Positions 1-5,409 of a stretch of 5,414 bases of DNA are shown piece by piece (the first letter of the stretch is position 1; each line of letters begins with the position of its first letter). Position numbers and translations under genes: made by a program. The notes below the pieces were generated by a model. It made no database searches. It was given only the letters and a program-made list of their open reading frames with translations, and had not been told where the DNA came from. Source of the stretch: Boseongicola sp. SB0662_bin_57 (GTDB lineage Bacteria; Pseudomonadota; Alphaproteobacteria; Rhodobacterales; Rhodobacteraceae); assembly GCA_009839535.1 (NCBI GenBank), contig VXPN01000059.1, forward strand, positions 1 to 5,414. The letters run 5' to 3'.

Positions 1-644
1 ACATCTCGAGTGCCCGGGACGCGCTCGATTTCATCATGAAATCCGTCGAGAAGGCCGGCTACAAGCCGGGTGACGACATCATGCTTGCGCTTGACTGCGC
101 CTCCACCGAGTATTTCAGGGACGGCGCGTACGTCATGGAAGGCGAAGGGAAGTCCTTGAACCCGGACGAGAACGTTGCCTACCTGAATGCGCTGGCCTCC
201 GACTATCCCGTGTTCTCGATCGAGGACGGCTGCAGCGAGGATGACTGGGAAGGGTGGAAGGCGCTGACTGCGGAACTCGGCGACAAGGTGCAACTCGTGG
301 GCGACGATCTCTTCGTGACGAATCCCGAGCGTCTTGCCCGGGGCATCGAGGAACGGGCCGGCAACTCGCTGCTCGTCAAGGTCAACCAGATCGGGACGCT
401 TTCCCAGACGCTTGGGGCCGTGGACATGGCCCATCGCGCAGGGTTCACGACGGTCATGTCGCATCGATCCGGCGAGACCGAGGACGCGACCATCGCCGAC
501 CTTGCCGTGGCAACCAACTGCGGACAGATCAAGACCGGCTCGCTCTCGCGTTCTGATCGCCTGGCGAAGTACAACCAGCTCATTCGAATCGAGGAGATCC
601 TTGACGAGGCCGCCGTTTACGCAGGCCGTTCCATCTTGAACTGA
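1..644 (+). CDS. eno: Enolase (phosphopyruvate hydratase), 3' part
   Basis: Enolase interconverts 2-phosphoglycerate and phosphoenolpyruvate in cytoplasmic glycolysis and gluconeogenesis. The reading frame is open from the left edge (first full codon at nt 3, reading ISSARDALDF), so the N-terminal domain and the start of the barrel lie outside the window. About 213 of the usual 420-430 residues are visible. All C-terminal active-site elements are present: the Mg ligands Asp in ALDCAS (nt 93), Glu in SIEDG (nt 222) and the first Asp of GDDLF (nt 303). The catalytic Lys is in KVNQIG (nt 378), the substrate loop SHRSGETEDATIADLAV begins near nt 459, and the Lys of QIKTGS is at nt 531. The ending LAKYNQLIRIEEIL...YAGRSILN is typical of alphaproteobacterial enolases. 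The first in-frame ATG seen (nt 36) is internal and not the start. The gene looks intact and functional. No U-tract terminator is evident after the TGA. Confidence 0.97.
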   Translation, partial: ISSARDALDFIMKSVEKAGYKPGDDIMLALDCASTEYFRDGAYVMEGEGKSLNPDENVAYLNALASDYPVFSIEDGCSEDDWEGWKALTAELGDKVQLVGDDLFVTNPERLARGIEERAGNSLLVKVNQIGTLSQTLGAVDMAHRAGFTTVMSHRSGETEDATIADLAVATNCGQIKTGSLSRSDRLAKYNQLIRIEEILDEAAVYAGRSILN

Positions 645-715
645 CCTGCAGGAGTTTCGGCAGCGAGGGGGGCAAGTCGCTCGCGAGGACAGGGTCCGCC
701 GAATTGCAATCCCGC

Positions 716-744
716 TTGCACGATTGGTGTCCCGGCGCTAAACG
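716..744 (+). promoter_or_regulatory. Predicted promoter of tRNA-Val(CAC)
   Basis: A -35-like TTGCAC (716-721) lies 17 bp from a -10-like TAAACG (739-744) within GCTAAAC. The predicted start is near 751, about 5 nt before the mature tRNA. Each hexamer alone is weak. The call rests on the same TTG-N19-CTAA layout appearing before all three tRNA genes in the window. Confidence 0.5.
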
Positions 745-755
745 ACGGTTTCGGC

Positions 756-830
756 GGGTGATTAGCTCAGCGGTAGAGCGCTTCGTTCACATCGAAGATG
801 TCGGGAGTTCAAATCTCTCATCACCCACCA
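756..830 (+). tRNA. tRNA-Val (anticodon CAC)
   Basis: This is a 75-nt valine tRNA that folds completely by eye. The acceptor GGGTGAT (756-762) pairs with ATCACCC (820-826). The D stem is GCTC/GAGC with a 7-nt loop AGCGGTA. The anticodon stem is CTTCG/CGAAG (781-785/793-797) with loop TTCACAT, giving anticodon CAC at 788-790. The T stem GGGAG/CTCTC encloses loop TTCAAAT. The discriminator A is at 827 and the CCA is encoded at 828-830. It reads GUG valine codons. It is a close paralogue of the tRNA-Val(TAC) 195 bp downstream. Confidence 0.97.
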
Positions 831-986
831 GATTCCCTGAGGCCGCTTGCATCCTGGCGATGACTCTCGTTTCTGGCGGCAATCGCGGGCCGGTAGTCAA
901 GCTTCGCGGCGCGCCAGGCTTCTGCCTGAGCGCCTTGTCCTGAAGCATCTCGGCTGCTTGCCGATTGGCCGTTCGTGCGAGATTGG

Positions 987-1015
987 TTGCCGCTATCCTT
1001 CGAGTTGGCTAATGG
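987..1015 (+). promoter_or_regulatory. Predicted promoter of tRNA-Val(TAC)
   Basis: TTGCCG (987-992) is followed after 17 bp by TAATGG (1010-1015) within GCTAATGG. Transcription would begin near 1022, about 4 nt before the mature tRNA. A GC-rich stretch (GGAGGCGCGGGC) follows the -10, consistent with a stringently controlled stable-RNA promoter. The layout matches the elements before the other two tRNAs. Confidence 0.5.
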
Positions 1016-1025
1016 AGGCGCGGGC

Positions 1026-1101
<76 letters not shown>

Positions 1102-1130
1102 CTCCACCGCCCCTGCTGACAAGATTCAGA

Positions 1131-1169
1131 CGCAACTGGCTGGCTCGGCAGTTGCGCGAACTTGTTCGC
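1131..1169 (+). terminator. Tandem hairpins 3' of tRNA-Val(TAC)
   Basis: An 8-bp perfect inverted repeat, CGCAACTG (1131-1138) and CAGTTGCG (1149-1156), has a 10-nt loop. It is followed, sharing bases, by GCGAA-CTTG-TTCGC (1156-1169). The first hairpin starts 29 nt after the tRNA CCA end, where a transcript should stop or be processed. There is no U-tract, so intrinsic termination is uncertain. The hairpins could instead act in 3' processing or Rho-associated termination. Confidence 0.4.
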
Positions 1170-1256
1170 AAGGTCACATGCGGCATCAAGGACGGCGACG
1201 CGGAGCCTGTTGGGCGAAGAAGCGAGCGGCAACGCGTTGCGCGAGCAGCAGCAAGC

Positions 1257-1286
1257 TTGACATGAGCCTCCGCGGAAAGGTCTGAT
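1257..1286 (+). promoter_or_regulatory. Possible distal promoter for the HTH-Fic operon
   Basis: A perfect TTGACA (1257-1262) is followed after 18 bp by TCTGAT (1281-1286, 4 of 6 consensus). It would give a leader of roughly 180 nt ahead of the HTH gene at 1472. No gene is recognisable from 1102 to 1471. Apart from this element, the hairpins at 1131-1169 and the AT-rich promoter region near 1400, nothing else is seen there. One -35 match alone is weak evidence. Confidence 0.25.
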
Positions 1287-1397
1287 CGGCGTTGGGAAAG
1301 TGCGATCGGGACATCGGGCATGAGCTGTGAGCACGGCTTCATCCTTAAGCAATGCCATGCCGTGGCTTGATGAACTTTCTAAGATTGCCATCTTTAG

Positions 1398-1428
1398 ATA
1401 TTGCAAAAAATGCAATATGCAATATTCT
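1398..1428 (+). promoter_or_regulatory. Promoter and operator repeats of the HTH-Fic operon
   Basis: An AT-rich island in otherwise GC-rich DNA holds a perfect inverted repeat, ATATTGCA (1398-1405) and TGCAATAT (1411-1418), separated by five A's. A further direct copy, TGCAATAT, sits at 1418-1425. A -35-like TTGCAA (1401-1406) and a -10-like TATTCT (1423-1428), spaced 16 bp apart, coincide with the repeats. A bound protein would therefore block RNA polymerase. Transcription would start near 1435, about 37 nt before the HTH gene. The most likely ligand is the HTH protein itself (inference), as in autoregulated toxin-antitoxin operons. The repeats are certain, but their function is inferred. 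Confidence 0.55.
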
Positions 1429-1454
1429 GGTATTTCAAAACTACCTGATACGCA

Positions 1455-1466
1455 AACCTGCAGGTT
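1455..1466. repeat. 12-bp perfect palindrome over the HTH gene's RBS
   Basis: AACCTGCAGGTT is a perfect 12-bp palindrome ending 5 nt before the ATG at 1472. Its right half supplies the only Shine-Dalgarno-like sequence for that gene (AGGT, 1462-1465). It could be a second operator for a dimeric DNA-binding protein. As RNA it would form only a weak 4-bp stem over the ribosome site. Function is inferred. Confidence 0.4.
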
Positions 1467-1471
1467 GTCAA

Positions 1472-1933
1472 ATGTCCGTCTCGCGTGCAACGCAAAGACA
1501 GGCCGAAGACAAGATCAATCAGGCCGCTCTGGTCGCCAAGGCCTTCGCCAGGCCACTGGGCGGCTGGATTGCGACATTCCAGGAAGCAATTGGCATGGGG
1601 GCGCCGGCCCTGGCCGAGCGGTTGGGCATATCCCGTAACGGCGTCTACAGCTCCATCCGGAACGAAAAGGCAGGGACCATCTCCCTGAACCAGCTCGGCA
1701 AGATGGCCGAAGCCATGGGTGGCAAGCTCGTCTACGCAATTGTCCCGCGCGAAGGGCAGGTCGAGAAGATCGTCATGAACCAGGCGCGCAAGAAGGCCAG
1801 GCGCGTTGTTCAGCGTGCATGCGCCCACATGGCTCTGGAAGAGCAGACTGAAGGCCTGAGCAGCCAGGAAGAGATGATCGAGGAGTTGGCAAGCGAACTG
1901 GCCCGCGAGATGCGGAGGGATTTCTGGAAGTGA
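1472..1933 (+). CDS. Helix-turn-helix protein, mobile mystery protein A family
   Basis: This 153-aa cytoplasmic DNA-binding protein is probably the antitoxin-like partner and autoregulator of the Fic protein that follows. Residues 31-90 read like the mobile mystery protein A (TIGR02612) core: GWIATFQEAIGMGAPALAERLG, then ISRNGVYSSIRN, then AGTISLNQLGKMAEAMGGKLVYAIVP. The central part (about 43-83) is a Cro/Xre-type helix-turn-helix. The C-terminal third (100-153) is helical and highly charged, and contains HMALEEQ (119-125). That stretch resembles the S/T-x-x-x-E-G/N inhibitory motif of Fic antitoxins, with both key positions altered. The frame is open further upstream to an ATG at 1352. The ATG at 1472 is preferred because it gives the family's usual length of about 150 aa and lies just after the operator region. 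The stop overlaps the next gene's GTG start by 4 bp (GTGA), implying translational coupling. Family assignment comes from recognition of the sequence, not from a search. Confidence 0.85.
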   Translation: MSVSRATQRQAEDKINQAALVAKAFARPLGGWIATFQEAIGMGAPALAERLGISRNGVYSSIRNEKAGTISLNQLGKMAEAMGGKLVYAIVPREGQVEKIVMNQARKKARRVVQRACAHMALEEQTEGLSSQEEMIEELASELAREMRRDFWK

Positions 1934-2535
1934 CGCTGAGCCCGCAAGAGCCTTCTGAAACGACAGCACTCGCACCTGACGAATTGCTCGGCCTGAAAGC
2001 CAGGCACATCACGCATCGCGGCGAGTTGAACGAACTGGAAAGCCAGAACATTGTCGAAGGGCTGACGTGGCTGGATCGGAGACCCAAGTCCTTCGACGTC
2101 TTGACCAACGACGCCGCGCGCGCGGTTCACAGGCGCCTGTTCGGCAAGGTCTGGGATTGGGCGGGTGTCTACCGGCTGACCGAGAAGAACATCGGTGTGC
2201 CGGTCTGGCAAGTCTCGACCGAGATGCGCACCTGCCTCGGCGACGCCCGATGCTGGCGCGAGAACGGTACCTTTGATCCCATCGAGGCCGCCGCACGCTT
2301 CCACCACAAGCTGGTCTGGGTTCATCCATTTGCAAACGGCAATGGACGCTGGGCGCGGATCATGGCCGACACGTACATTGCCGGCATTGATCCGGACATC
2401 TTCCTCGACTGGTCCGGAGGCGGGACATTGGCCGCTGAAAACGATCATCGTGCGAGATACATTGCAGCGCTGCGTTCGGCGGACGAACATGAACTTGGTC
2501 CGCTGGTCGAGTTCGTAATGGAAATCGCGAACTGA
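1930..2535 (+). CDS. Fic/Doc-domain protein, mobile mystery protein B family
   Basis: This 201-aa Fic-fold protein is the usual partner of mobile mystery protein A (TIGR02613). Fic enzymes transfer AMP or other phosphate-containing groups from nucleotides to target proteins. The target here is unknown. Family signatures in order are the N-terminal LLGLKARHITHRGELNELE (19-37), a long helical part with FGKVWDWAGVYRLTEKNIGV (71-90), and FHHKLVWVHPFANGNGRWAR (124-143). The last holds the Fic loop, with catalytic His132, Gly137, Asn138, Gly139 and Arg140. Asn136 replaces the Asp/Glu that binds Mg in canonical HPFx(D/E)GNGR motifs. As recalled, Asn is common in this family, so it is probably not a local mutation. 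The C-terminus RYIAALRSADEHELGPLVEF is typical. The start is GTG at 1930, overlapping the upstream stop, with GGAGGG at 1914-1919 as ribosome site 10 nt upstream. No signal peptide or membrane segment is seen. The gene looks intact. Whether it is a toxin is inferred from the pairing. Confidence 0.9.
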   Translation: MTLSPQEPSETTALAPDELLGLKARHITHRGELNELESQNIVEGLTWLDRRPKSFDVLTNDAARAVHRRLFGKVWDWAGVYRLTEKNIGVPVWQVSTEMRTCLGDARCWRENGTFDPIEAAARFHHKLVWVHPFANGNGRWARIMADTYIAGIDPDIFLDWSGGGTLAAENDHRARYIAALRSADEHELGPLVEFVMEIAN

Positions 2536-2898
2536 GCCGGCATGCCGAATTTCGCCGCACGCGCCGAGCGATCCGGTCAGATGCCGGCTGCCGCCCCATG
2601 ACCGCCAGACGGCACAGGCTTGCCCTGTTCTTCCGGCCATGATTGCCAGCACGCCTTGCAGACAGGCGCAGCTTCCGTTTCCGCATCTCCTTTGCGCTTA
2701 GATGGCCGGCATGCCTGTACTGGTCTGCCTCTCCCTTGCCTTGATCGGCGACGGCCACGGCAATTCCGCATATGGCACGAGACCCTCCAATGGATCTTGC
2801 CACGCGAACGGCAAGCCAGCACTGCGCCACCGGAGCACGGCGCAACACGCAAGCGGGACGGATCCAGACGCCATTGAAGGACGGCAGCGCAATTCTTC
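2536..2898. other. Intergenic stretch without a supported gene
   Basis: About 360 bp between the Fic gene and the tRNA-Asp promoter hold no recognisable gene. Just after the Fic stop is a 10-bp palindrome CGGCATGCCG (2538-2547), part of a wider inverted repeat AGCCGGCAT (2535-2543) / ATGCCGGCT (2581-2589). This may form a 3' hairpin. GCCGGCATGCC recurs at 2705-2715. A 66-codon plus-strand frame (2702-2902) begins with a hydrophobic, signal-like MAGMPVLVCLSLALIG. It has no ribosome site, and its end overlaps the tRNA-Asp -35 element. Minus-strand frames show no domain. The stretch may be decayed accessory DNA (inference). Confidence 0.5.
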
Positions 2899-2927
2899 TT
2901 GACGCCCCGTGCACGCTTCACTAAGTG
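2899..2927 (+). promoter_or_regulatory. Predicted promoter of tRNA-Asp
   Basis: TTGACG (2899-2904, 5 of 6 -35 consensus) is followed after 17 bp by TAAGTG (2922-2927) within ACTAAGTG. The predicted start is near 2934, about 5 nt before the tRNA. It has the same architecture as the two tRNA-Val promoters. With no clear terminator after the tRNA, it may also feed the dehalogenase gene. Confidence 0.55.
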
Positions 2928-2938
2928 ACGACCACCGT

Positions 2939-3015
2939 GCGGTTGTAGCTCAGTCGGTTAGAGTACTGGCCTGTCACGCCAGGGGTCGCGGGTTCGAGTC
3001 CCGTCAACCGCGCCA
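2939..3015 (+). tRNA. tRNA-Asp (anticodon GTC)
   Basis: This is a 77-nt aspartate tRNA. The acceptor GCGGTTG (2939-2945) pairs with CAACCGC (3005-3011). The D stem is GCTC/GAGT with one G-T pair. The anticodon stem CTGGC/GCCAG (2966-2970/2978-2982) encloses loop CTGTCAC, giving anticodon GTC at 2973-2975. The T stem is GCGGG/CCCGT with loop TTCGAGT. The discriminator G at 3012 is an Asp identity element. The CCA is encoded at 3013-3015. It lies 55 bp upstream of the dehalogenase start, on the same strand. Confidence 0.97.
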
Positions 3016-3070
3016 CCTTCCTTTGCACCTTTGGCGGCATGATGTGTCTCCGGAACAGGGGGGAGAAAGC

Positions 3071-3934
3071 ATGCCGACAGCGGTCGTTGAAGACGGCATC
3101 TCGATTGCCTATGACGAGGATGGGTCGGGACCCCCGCTGCTGTTGCTGCACGGGTTTCCCCAGACCCGCGCCATGTGGACGGAGGTTGTGCCCGCGTTGG
3201 CGGATCGCTTTCGCGTCGTGACGGCTGATCTTCGGGGTTATGGCGCGTCGGCCAAGCCGCCTGCAACCTCGGACCTTGCAAATTACAGCTTTCGCGCAAT
3301 GGGCGCCGACATGTTCGCGCTGATGTCGTCCCTTGGGCATGAGCGATTCCACCTCGTCGGCCATGACAGAGGTGCGCGGGCCGCCTATCGGATGGCGCTT
3401 GACGCGCCCGGCAAGGTGGAAAGCCTGGCACTCATGGACATCGTGCCGACCGATCACCTGGTCGAGGCCTGGGACTACGAGCTGTCAAAGGCGTATTTCC
3501 ACTGGAGCTTTCTCGCCCAGCCTGCGCCCCTTCCGGAGCGCATGATCGGGGCCGATCCAGATCACTTCTTCGAGGCCTGCCTTTCCGGTTGGGGCGGGGC
3601 GACGCAGCGGGCATTCACCCAGATTGACGCATATCGCGCGGCGTGGCGGGATCCTGCCGCCATCGCCGGCATGACGAACGACTACCGGGCCGCGGTCAGC
3701 GCGGACCTGGAGCAAGATGCAGCGAGCGACGGCCAGGTGCTTGAATGCCCCGCCCTGGTTCTATGGGGCGCGGACGGCGTCATGGCAAGGCACTTCGACG
3801 CCAGGTGTGTCTGGGCCCCCCGGCTTTCGAACCTGACCGTCGGGCTGGTGCCGGGCGGGCACTTCTTCGTCGACGAATCACCCCGGGAAACCGCCGAGGC
3901 GCTTCGCAGGTTCCTGTTGCCGCTGGCCGCATGA
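3071..3934 (+). CDS. Alpha/beta hydrolase, haloacetate (fluoroacetate) dehalogenase type
   Basis: This 287-aa cytoplasmic alpha/beta-hydrolase probably hydrolyses haloacetates to glycolate and halide (EC 3.8.1.3 type). It has the family's length and every signature known from fluoroacetate dehalogenases. HGFPQT (27-32) forms the oxyanion region. GHDRGAR (97-103) holds the nucleophile Asp99 and the carboxylate-binding Arg100 and Arg103. The acid is Asp123 in LMDIVPT. The cap segment YFHWSFLAQPAPLPE (142-156) includes His144 and Trp145 of the halide pocket, with Trp174 and Tyr205 (DYR) also likely in the pocket. The catalytic His264 is in GGHFF. The spacing Asp99-Asp123-His144 (+24, +45) equals that of the Rhodopseudomonas palustris enzyme (110, 134, 155), as I recall it. 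Start: ATG 3071 follows GGGGGGAG (3058-3065) by 5 nt. The longer frame upstream runs through tRNA-Asp and is rejected. Natural substrate preference (F, Cl or another ester) cannot be read from sequence. Epoxide hydrolase is less likely because of the HW pair and the Asp-Arg-Gly-Ala-Arg motif. Confidence 0.9.
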   Translation: MPTAVVEDGISIAYDEDGSGPPLLLLHGFPQTRAMWTEVVPALADRFRVVTADLRGYGASAKPPATSDLANYSFRAMGADMFALMSSLGHERFHLVGHDRGARAAYRMALDAPGKVESLALMDIVPTDHLVEAWDYELSKAYFHWSFLAQPAPLPERMIGADPDHFFEACLSGWGGATQRAFTQIDAYRAAWRDPAAIAGMTNDYRAAVSADLEQDAASDGQVLECPALVLWGADGVMARHFDARCVWAPRLSNLTVGLVPGGHFFVDESPRETAEALRRFLLPLAA

Positions 3935-3966
3935 GTGCAGCCGGCTCCGGAAGGACCGGAAGGCCG

Positions 3967-3992
3967 CGACTTGCCTCGGACGGGGCAAGTCG
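3967..3992. terminator. Hairpin between convergent genes, likely bidirectional terminator
   Basis: CGACTTGCCTC (3967-3977) pairs with GGGGCAAGTCG (3982-3992) around a 4-nt GGAC loop. This gives an 11-bp stem with a single T-G pair. It lies 33 bp after the dehalogenase stop and 41 bp from the stop of the convergent peptidase gene, so it could end both transcripts. Neither side has a T-tract, so termination is probable from position but not proven. Confidence 0.55.
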
Positions 3993-4032
3993 GGTGTTGC
4001 GTCGGAGGGGTGCGCGGTTCGGCTTGAGCGTC

Positions 4033-5409
4033 TCAGCGAGCCAGCGCGTCAAGCACACGAACCCAGCTTCTTGTGCCCTTGTGGAAAGAGCGAAGGTCAT
4101 ACTTTTCGTTCGGTGAGTGGATCTGGTCGTCGTCAAGTCCGAAGCCGATCAGCATGGACGGAAGATCAAGAATCTCGCGGAAGTATCCTGCGATCGGAAT
4201 CGACCCGCCCGAGCCGACGAAGGCGGCTTCGTTGGGCCACTCGTCCGAGAGCGCCTGTCGGGCCGCCTCGAAGGCAGGGTCATCGGTGGACATGACCGAG
4301 GCCGGGGACGCGCCGTGGTCGGCGAATTTCACGCTGCAATCGGGCGGAAGCGCGTCGCGAACCATTTCGCGGAAGCTCTTCCTGATCGCAATCGGATCCT
4401 GGCTGCCGACAAGCCGGAAGCTGACCTTGGCCGTGGCCCTGGACGGCAGCACGGTCTTGAAGCCGTCACCAGCGTAGCCGCCACTGATCCCGTTCACTTC
4501 GCAGGTGGGCCTGGACCAGATCATTTCGAGCACGCTGCGTCCCGATTCCCCTGCCGGCTCCGAAAGATCCACGCCCTTCAGGAATCCGTCTGCATCAAAC
4601 CCCAGCCCTTCCCACTGCGCCCTGATGCCTGCGGGCAGTTCATCAACGCCATCGTAGAATCCGGGGACGGTGATGCGGCCGTTCTCGTCGTGCAGGGAGG
4701 CAATGATGCGCGCGAGCACCCGGATCGGATTGATCGCCGCACCGCCATACATGCCGGAATGCAGGTCCTTGTCTGGTCCCGTGACGGTGACTTCCTCGCC
4801 GAGCAGCCCGCGGAGCATCGTCGTGATGGCCGGCGTGTCGCGATCAAAGAGCCCCGTGTCGCAGATCAGCGCCAGATCTGGCTGCCTCAGTTCCTCGGCA
4901 TGCGCCTCCAGGAACGGGACAAGAGAGGCGGATCCGGATTCCTCTTCCCCCTCGAAGATGAACGAGAGCCTGCAAGGCCAGTCGCCCTTGACGGCCTTCC
5001 AGGCACGACACGCCTCCACGAAGGTCATGAGCTGGCCCTTGTCATCGCACGCCCCCCTGGCGCGGATCACCTTTCCTGCCGGTGTGTCCTCGACAACCGG
5101 GTCGAAAGGGTCATGGTGCCAGAGTTCCAGCGGGTCGACCGGCTGAACGTCGTAGTGGCCGTAGAACATCAGGTGCGGCCTGCCGTCGCCGACGTGTCCC
5201 ACCACCATCGGATGGCCGGGCGTCTGGCGAGCCTCCGCGTCGACGCCAAGGGATGCGAGATCTGCAGCCAGCCAGTCCGCTGCCGCCTGGCAGTGATCCT
5301 TGAAGGCAGGGTCGGTCGAGACTGACGGAATGCGGACCAGGGCCTTCAGGCGTTCCAGTGCTGCATCAAGGTTGTCGTCGACATGTGCGAGTACGGCGTC
5401 GATGGTCAT
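4033..5409 (-). CDS. M20-family metallodipeptidase
   Basis: This 458-aa dinuclear-zinc peptidase of the M20 dipeptidase branch (carnosinase/CNDP2-like) would hydrolyse dipeptides or related amides in the cytoplasm. Visible ligands and catalytic residues in order are as follows. GHYDVQP holds His85 (metal) and Asp87. RGACDDKG holds the bridging Asp122. EGEEESGS holds Glu156 (general base) and Glu157 (metal). CDTG holds Asp184 (metal). HSPNEKY holds His431 (metal). The lid/dimer domain (about 200-370) has DLHSGMYGG with His217, which in CNDP2-type enzymes reaches into the partner's active site, plus SGGYAGDGFKTVLPSRATAKVSFRLV with Arg332. Length and order match the family, with no truncation. 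The ATG start (complement of 5407-5409) reads MTIDAVLAHVDDNLDAALERL, typical for the N-terminus. Only 5 nt upstream are in the window, so no ribosome site can be checked and a slightly longer start is not excluded. It converges with the dehalogenase, and no functional link is evident. Exact substrate is unknown. Confidence 0.93.
   Translation of the reverse strand: MTIDAVLAHVDDNLDAALERLKALVRIPSVSTDPAFKDHCQAAADWLAADLASLGVDAEARQTPGHPMVVGHVGDGRPHLMFYGHYDVQPVDPLELWHHDPFDPVVEDTPAGKVIRARGACDDKGQLMTFVEACRAWKAVKGDWPCRLSFIFEGEEESGSASLVPFLEAHAEELRQPDLALICDTGLFDRDTPAITTMLRGLLGEEVTVTGPDKDLHSGMYGGAAINPIRVLARIIASLHDENGRITVPGFYDGVDELPAGIRAQWEGLGFDADGFLKGVDLSEPAGESGRSVLEMIWSRPTCEVNGISGGYAGDGFKTVLPSRATAKVSFRLVGSQDPIAIRKSFREMVRDALPPDCSVKFADHGASPASVMSTDDPAFEAARQALSDEWPNEAAFVGSGGSIPIAGYFREILDLPSMLIGFGLDDDQIHSPNEKYDLRSFHKGTRSWVRVLDALAR

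Noticed and set aside
662..687. Short hairpin AGCGA/TCGCT after eno as a terminator
   Set aside because: Only 5 bp with a 10-nt loop and no U-tract, too weak to call.
1352..1471. Upstream start (ATG 1352) for the HTH protein
   Set aside because: The extra 40 residues would be encoded by the AT-rich operator/promoter region and exceed the family's usual length.
2702..2902. 66-codon plus-strand frame with a signal-like N-terminus
   Set aside because: No Shine-Dalgarno, low-complexity remainder with no recognisable family, and its stop overlaps the tRNA-Asp -35 box. Too weak to call a gene.
2577..2921. Minus-strand frames in the region after the Fic gene
   Set aside because: Arg-rich composition typical of antisense frames in GC-rich DNA, no motif and no convincing ribosome site.
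2909..3070. N-terminal extension of the dehalogenase frame to 2909
   Set aside because: It translates straight through tRNA-Asp (giving the familiar artefact AQSVRVLACHARGRGFESRQPRH). ATG 3071 has a strong ribosome site and the right family length.
4117..5325. Long (402-codon) plus-strand frame opposite the peptidase
   Set aside because: It is the antisense shadow of a clearly recognisable M20 peptidase. GC-rich coding DNA commonly leaves such frames open.
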